Below the pieces are notes generated by a model, which saw only the letters and a list, made by a program, of their open reading frames with translations, made no database searches and had not been told where the DNA came from. Shown here in pieces: positions 61,459 through 64,000 of a stretch of DNA of 64,000 bases. A program made the translations under genes and the position numbers. The DNA lies in contig JAXMBC010000001.1 in NCBI GenBank assembly GCA_046350055.1, positions 5,580,001-5,644,000 of the forward strand. The letters run 5' to 3'. The DNA is from JAEUIE01 sp046350055 (GTDB taxonomy: Bacteria; Planctomycetota; Planctomycetia; Gemmatales; HRBIN36). Every line of letters starts with the position of its first letter. The stretch's first letter is position 1.

Positions 61459-63075
61459 CTATCCAGCTGCTGGAGTTGAAGGCGGTGGTGGAACAGCTGA
61501 ACCACTGTTCGTCACAGGAGGTACAGTTGGAGGTGCTTGAACAGGTGATGTGGGCAACGCGGGTGGTGGAGCGACTGGTGCTACACTACTCGCCAGTGGC
61601 GGTGGAGTGAAGTCACGTTCGTCTTCGATATAGACCTCATCCATTTCTGTATCGTCGACTTCCTTGCGAAGGAGGAAGTAGATGATGGTACCACTGCACC
61701 AGAAGAGGCAGTATGCGAATCCAACCAGGACGAGGAAGAGACCGTGCGTCCAGAAGGCGGTGATAAACGCAGCGAGCTTCTGGCCTGCATTCATGAACGA
61801 CCAGAGGAAGTCAAACTTAGCCTGAGGCTTGGCAAGGTCACTAGCTTCCTTGTTACCGTAGTATTCCACGAGAGTTGACAGTTCGCTGCTTTGTGGCGGG
61901 TTATCTGCCAGTCCGGCGTTTTTCAGTACTTCCGCATCGAGTAACTCGGCGAGAGGCTTCTTTTCGACTAATCCCTTTTTGAAAGCTTCGAGCTTGCCGG
62001 GTTTCAGGAGTTGGGTGTTGAGTGATTCGTGGATTCGAATCATGGGATGATCCCGGCTAACGAGCAGATCACGCCATTGATATGAGCGGGGAGACAGTAC
62101 GAAACTGGAACCGATTGGATCACCAGTATCGTGCCAGCTCAGGCCGGGAGCCAGCCCCATACTCCATCGAACGATATAGATGCTGCCGGAAGCCAGAAGC
62201 ACGACAAGGAAAACAATCACCACACTGAAGACGAAGGCTGCAATGGTGTACTTTATGTAGCTCCAGGCTCCCTGGGTGATGTAAGCGAGTGTACGGCTCA
62301 TGGCATCGAAACTATCACTGCCTTCAGCGCTGATAGTGGCATAGAAAAGTGGCCAGCCAATAAATGCGACAAGCATGACAGCCATCACCAGACCGGCGAG
62401 TATGGGCAGTGGCAGAAGTAACGCAGTTATCACTGAACCAAGCCAGGGGATAATAGTGCAGATCATGGTTCCCAAAGCATTGAGCACAGCTAGTAATGCG
62501 AAAACAATCAGGGGGATGGCTGGACCAATGATGTAATCGAAGAGTTTGCGGCGGGCGTATCCCAGTGATTCCCCCAGACCGATGCGTTCATTGCGGGCTA
62601 GTTGCAAGGCAGCAATACGGGTAATGGCACCGGCAGCAAGTCCCCAGACAACCAGCGTGAGAATGACGCCCAGCATGGAATACCACCAGTTACGCCAGCC
62701 GGCACCAATCGGGCTGTAGCGAACAAGATCGAGCACGGGCTGATAGAACTGGCGGAATGGTTCGACCTGTAGTGGGGCATCTTGCCGAGGAGAGCCGAAC
62801 CAGAGTTCCCAACTGAACAACAGACTTCCCCGTTCCGGCGAGGTAGCAACGAGAAACGGGTTGGGGCCTCGGTCGGCATTGGCGGGCCATCGCCCATGCA
62901 GATTTCCGTCTGGACCAAAAATGCCCAGTATGGACCAGCCGATAGTAAGGACAATAACGGCTACGATAGCGATAAAAATCTTGTAGGGATCGCGGGCCAG
63001 TTCAAAGACTCGGAAGAGCATGGACCAGGTGCGAGAACGGTCAGAAGTTCGGGCAGGGCCAGTCTCGGCAGGCAT
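61459..63075 (-). CDS. Large membrane protein with Pro-rich tail
   Basis: A 538-residue integral membrane protein with about seven to eight hydrophobic helices (near 35-55, 130-155, 180-205, 205-235, 235-255, 280-310, 435-465). A soluble segment lies between helices 1 and 2 and a longer one at about 315-430. The C-terminus (about 490-538) is a Pro/Ala/Val-rich low-complexity tail, probably cytoplasmic. AAGGAGA precedes the ATG. I recall similar uncharacterised membrane proteins in planctomycetes, but no function is known. It stands as a single-gene unit. Confidence 0.82.
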   Translation of the reverse strand: MPAETGPARTSDRSRTWSMLFRVFELARDPYKIFIAIVAVIVLTIGWSILGIFGPDGNLHGRWPANADRGPNPFLVATSPERGSLLFSWELWFGSPRQDAPLQVEPFRQFYQPVLDLVRYSPIGAGWRNWWYSMLGVILTLVVWGLAAGAITRIAALQLARNERIGLGESLGYARRKLFDYIIGPAIPLIVFALLAVLNALGTMICTIIPWLGSVITALLLPLPILAGLVMAVMLVAFIGWPLFYATISAEGSDSFDAMSRTLAYITQGAWSYIKYTIAAFVFSVVIVFLVVLLASGSIYIVRWSMGLAPGLSWHDTGDPIGSSFVLSPRSYQWRDLLVSRDHPMIRIHESLNTQLLKPGKLEAFKKGLVEKKPLAELLDAEVLKNAGLADNPPQSSELSTLVEYYGNKEASDLAKPQAKFDFLWSFMNAGQKLAAFITAFWTHGLFLVLVGFAYCLFWCSGTIIYFLLRKEVDDTEMDEVYIEDERDFTPPPLASSVAPVAPPPALPTSPVQAPPTVPPVTNSGSAVPPPPSTPAAG

Positions 63076-63237
63076 CCGTTTCTCCTTCGAACATAGGCAA
63101 AAAGTCCACGGTGAGCTGAGTCGGAAGACAAAGTGAGTCAGCGAACCGGCAATGGGCGGTATTATAGATGAGGGGTACGGCGATTCAATTAGCGATCAGG
63201 GGGACTCTATGCTTCTTAGGAAATATACCACGTCGGC

Positions 63238-63267
63238 TTGACAAGCTCTTGGAGTCTTACTAACCAT
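63238..63267 (+). promoter_or_regulatory. Possible promoter for the acidic protein gene
   Basis: TTGACA (63238-63243) is followed 17-18 bp later by TAACCAT, a weak -10. The rest of the gap 63076-63358 shows nothing else I can support. Confidence 0.35.
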
Positions 63268-63358
63268 TCACTGGCAACGGGCAGGAGCGTCAGGCAATCT
63301 AGGGAATGCAGCTACTGCTGGTTGTTGAGTGTCTCGCTGCTCACGAGGGGTTTTTTCC

Positions 63359-63742
63359 ATGCTCATGGCGTTGGCTTTAGATCACATGCGTCGGACGCTC
63401 AGCCCAGGTGCGGCTGAGGCTCCCTGGTATCTTCCATCCGAGGGGCTGACCGGCATTCGGGCCGGCCGCCGCAAGCAAGCCGACGACGAAGATGAGGATG
63501 AAGACGAAGAAGACGAAGAGGAAGACGAGGACGACGAAGAAGACGAAGAAGATGAGGATGAAGAAGATTTTGATGATCTCGACGACGATGATCTAGACGA
63601 TCTTGACGACGATTTCGATGACGAAGACCTCGATGATGAGGAATTCGACGACGAAGAGTTCGATGAAGACGACGACCTCGACGAGGACGAAGACGAGGAC
63701 GACGAAGAGGATGAAGACCTCGACGAAGATGATGATGACTAG
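63359..63742 (+). CDS. Hyperacidic Asp/Glu-repeat protein
   Basis: A 127-residue protein from the ATG at 63359, chosen for CGAGGGG upstream; a GTG at 63329 is an alternative. The first 40 residues are ordinary (MLMALALDHMRRTLSPGAAE), then about 87 residues consist almost only of Asp and Glu with sparse Phe and Leu (e.g. DFDDLDDDDLDDLDDDF). Such tails are disordered and can mimic nucleic acid or hold cations; RNA polymerase delta is a known analogue, but there is no delta domain here. A strong terminator follows, supporting a real gene. Function unknown. Confidence 0.75.
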   Translation: MLMALALDHMRRTLSPGAAEAPWYLPSEGLTGIRAGRRKQADDEDEDEDEEDEEEDEDDEEDEEDEDEEDFDDLDDDDLDDLDDDFDDEDLDDEEFDDEEFDEDDDLDEDEDEDDEEDEDLDEDDDD

Positions 63743-63748
63743 TTTCCC

Positions 63749-63775
63749 AACCACCGCCTCGGCGGTGGTTTTTTT
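63749..63775 (+). terminator. Strong Rho-independent terminator
   Basis: A 10-bp perfect stem (AACCACCGCC with GGCGGTGGTT) followed by TTTTTA. It follows the acidic protein gene by 7 bp and is a textbook terminator on the plus strand. Confidence 0.92.
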
Positions 63776-63780
63776 ATTCC

Positions 63781-64000
63781 TTACTCCTTCTTCACGCGAC
63801 CAGTGTTGCCGTTCATTTGAAGCCCCAGTTTCTCGTGCTCCTTCACATAGAAAAAGAAGCCATTCATCATCTCTTCGTGTGTTTGCTGGCCCATTCGAAC
63901 AGTAACTTTGGGATTCGGGTTATAAGCGTTGAAACTGCTGTTGTCGAAGTGAGCAATGCACTCGAACTGCGTTCCTTGCGGAAACTTCATTGTGCCAGGC
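63781..64000 (-). CDS. C-terminal part of copper monooxygenase-type protein (partial)
   Basis: A minus-strand frame that ends at 63781 and runs off the right edge; the visible part is about 73 residues. It reads PQGTQFECIAHFDNSSFNAYNPNP and VRMGQQTHEEMMNGFFFY. This is the end of the copper type II ascorbate-dependent monooxygenase C-terminal domain as found in planctomycete redoxin/cytochrome fusion proteins; the Met in EEMM fits the CuM ligand. An ATG at 63988 is internal to the domain and not the real start. The full-length protein, probably secreted, lies beyond the window. Confidence 0.75.
   Translation of the reverse strand, partial: PGTMKFPQGTQFECIAHFDNSSFNAYNPNPKVTVRMGQQTHEEMMNGFFFYVKEHEKLGLQMNGNTGRVKKE

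Noticed and set aside
63480..63740. Purine-rich GAY/GAR tract as a CRISPR-like or satellite repeat
   Set aside because: It has codon periodicity and no conserved repeat/spacer units; it is explained by the Asp/Glu-rich coding sequence.

Overview
The window looks like the chromosome of a planctomycete, most likely a Gemmata-like lineage with moderate GC. Supporting features are a PEP-CTERM protein with autotransporter-type beta-strand repeats, a secreted sulfatase, several Pro/Gly-rich secreted proteins, an FHA protein, a SpoVG homologue with a built-in zinc ribbon, a ValRS with a zinc-ribbon insert, an ECF sigma factor paired with a very large membrane anti-sigma protein, and, at the right edge, the C-terminus of a copper monooxygenase-type protein of the kind common in this phylum. 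No rRNA, phage, IS element or CRISPR array was found. The one RNA gene recognised is tRNA-Val(TAC).

Layout. 1-4.7 kb: end of a PpiC-type foldase, valS (with an in-frame palindromic repeat), lspA, tRNA-Val and a small basic protein. 4.7-10.7 kb: a toroid/DUF362 fusion, mnmE, a DUF4956 membrane protein and a secreted M14 carboxypeptidase. 10.8-15.8 kb: an ECF sigma factor overlapping a 1468-residue protein that joins a zinc anti-sigma motif to macroglobulin-like domains. 15.8-19.6 kb: a HAD phosphatase, a ceramidase-like protein and a GpgS-like glycosyltransferase fused to a SerB-like phosphatase, probably a one-chain compatible-solute enzyme. 19.7-25.3 kb: a membrane protein, rplU, an ATP-grasp/FAD-oxidoreductase pair and the PEP-CTERM protein. 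25.5-27.7 kb: TPP riboswitch, thiC and a solitary macrodomain protein. 27.7-34.9 kb: small secreted and lipoproteins (BON, FHA, DinB, Tat-exported asparaginase). 34.9-36.2 kb: rbfA and truB, away from nusA/infB. 36.3-44.1 kb, all minus strand: a triple amidohydrolase fusion, pstS, a Cys-rich secreted protein and an OprP-like porin, i.e. a phosphate-capture group without the ABC permease. 44.3-47 kb: thiolase, a CoA-transferase beta subunit and a prepilin peptidase. 47-49.3 kb: a small protein diverging from ispE-spoVG. 49.4-63 kb, mostly minus strand: sulfatase/YdjY pair, methyltransferase/glycosyltransferase pair, PQQ-type propeller protein, orphan sigma-54 activator, prolyl oligopeptidase, rmlD-ubiX-hisB, a TIM-barrel isomerase and a large membrane protein. 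63.3-64 kb: a hyperacidic protein and the truncated monooxygenase-like gene.

Functional links are visible mainly in short transcription units (ECF/anti-sigma, FAD oxidoreductase/ATP-grasp, porin/Cys-rich, ispE/spoVG, ubiX/rmlD, YdjY/sulfatase, methyltransferase/glycosyltransferase). Many are bounded by clear Rho-independent hairpins. Family assignments are by reading motifs; no database search was run.
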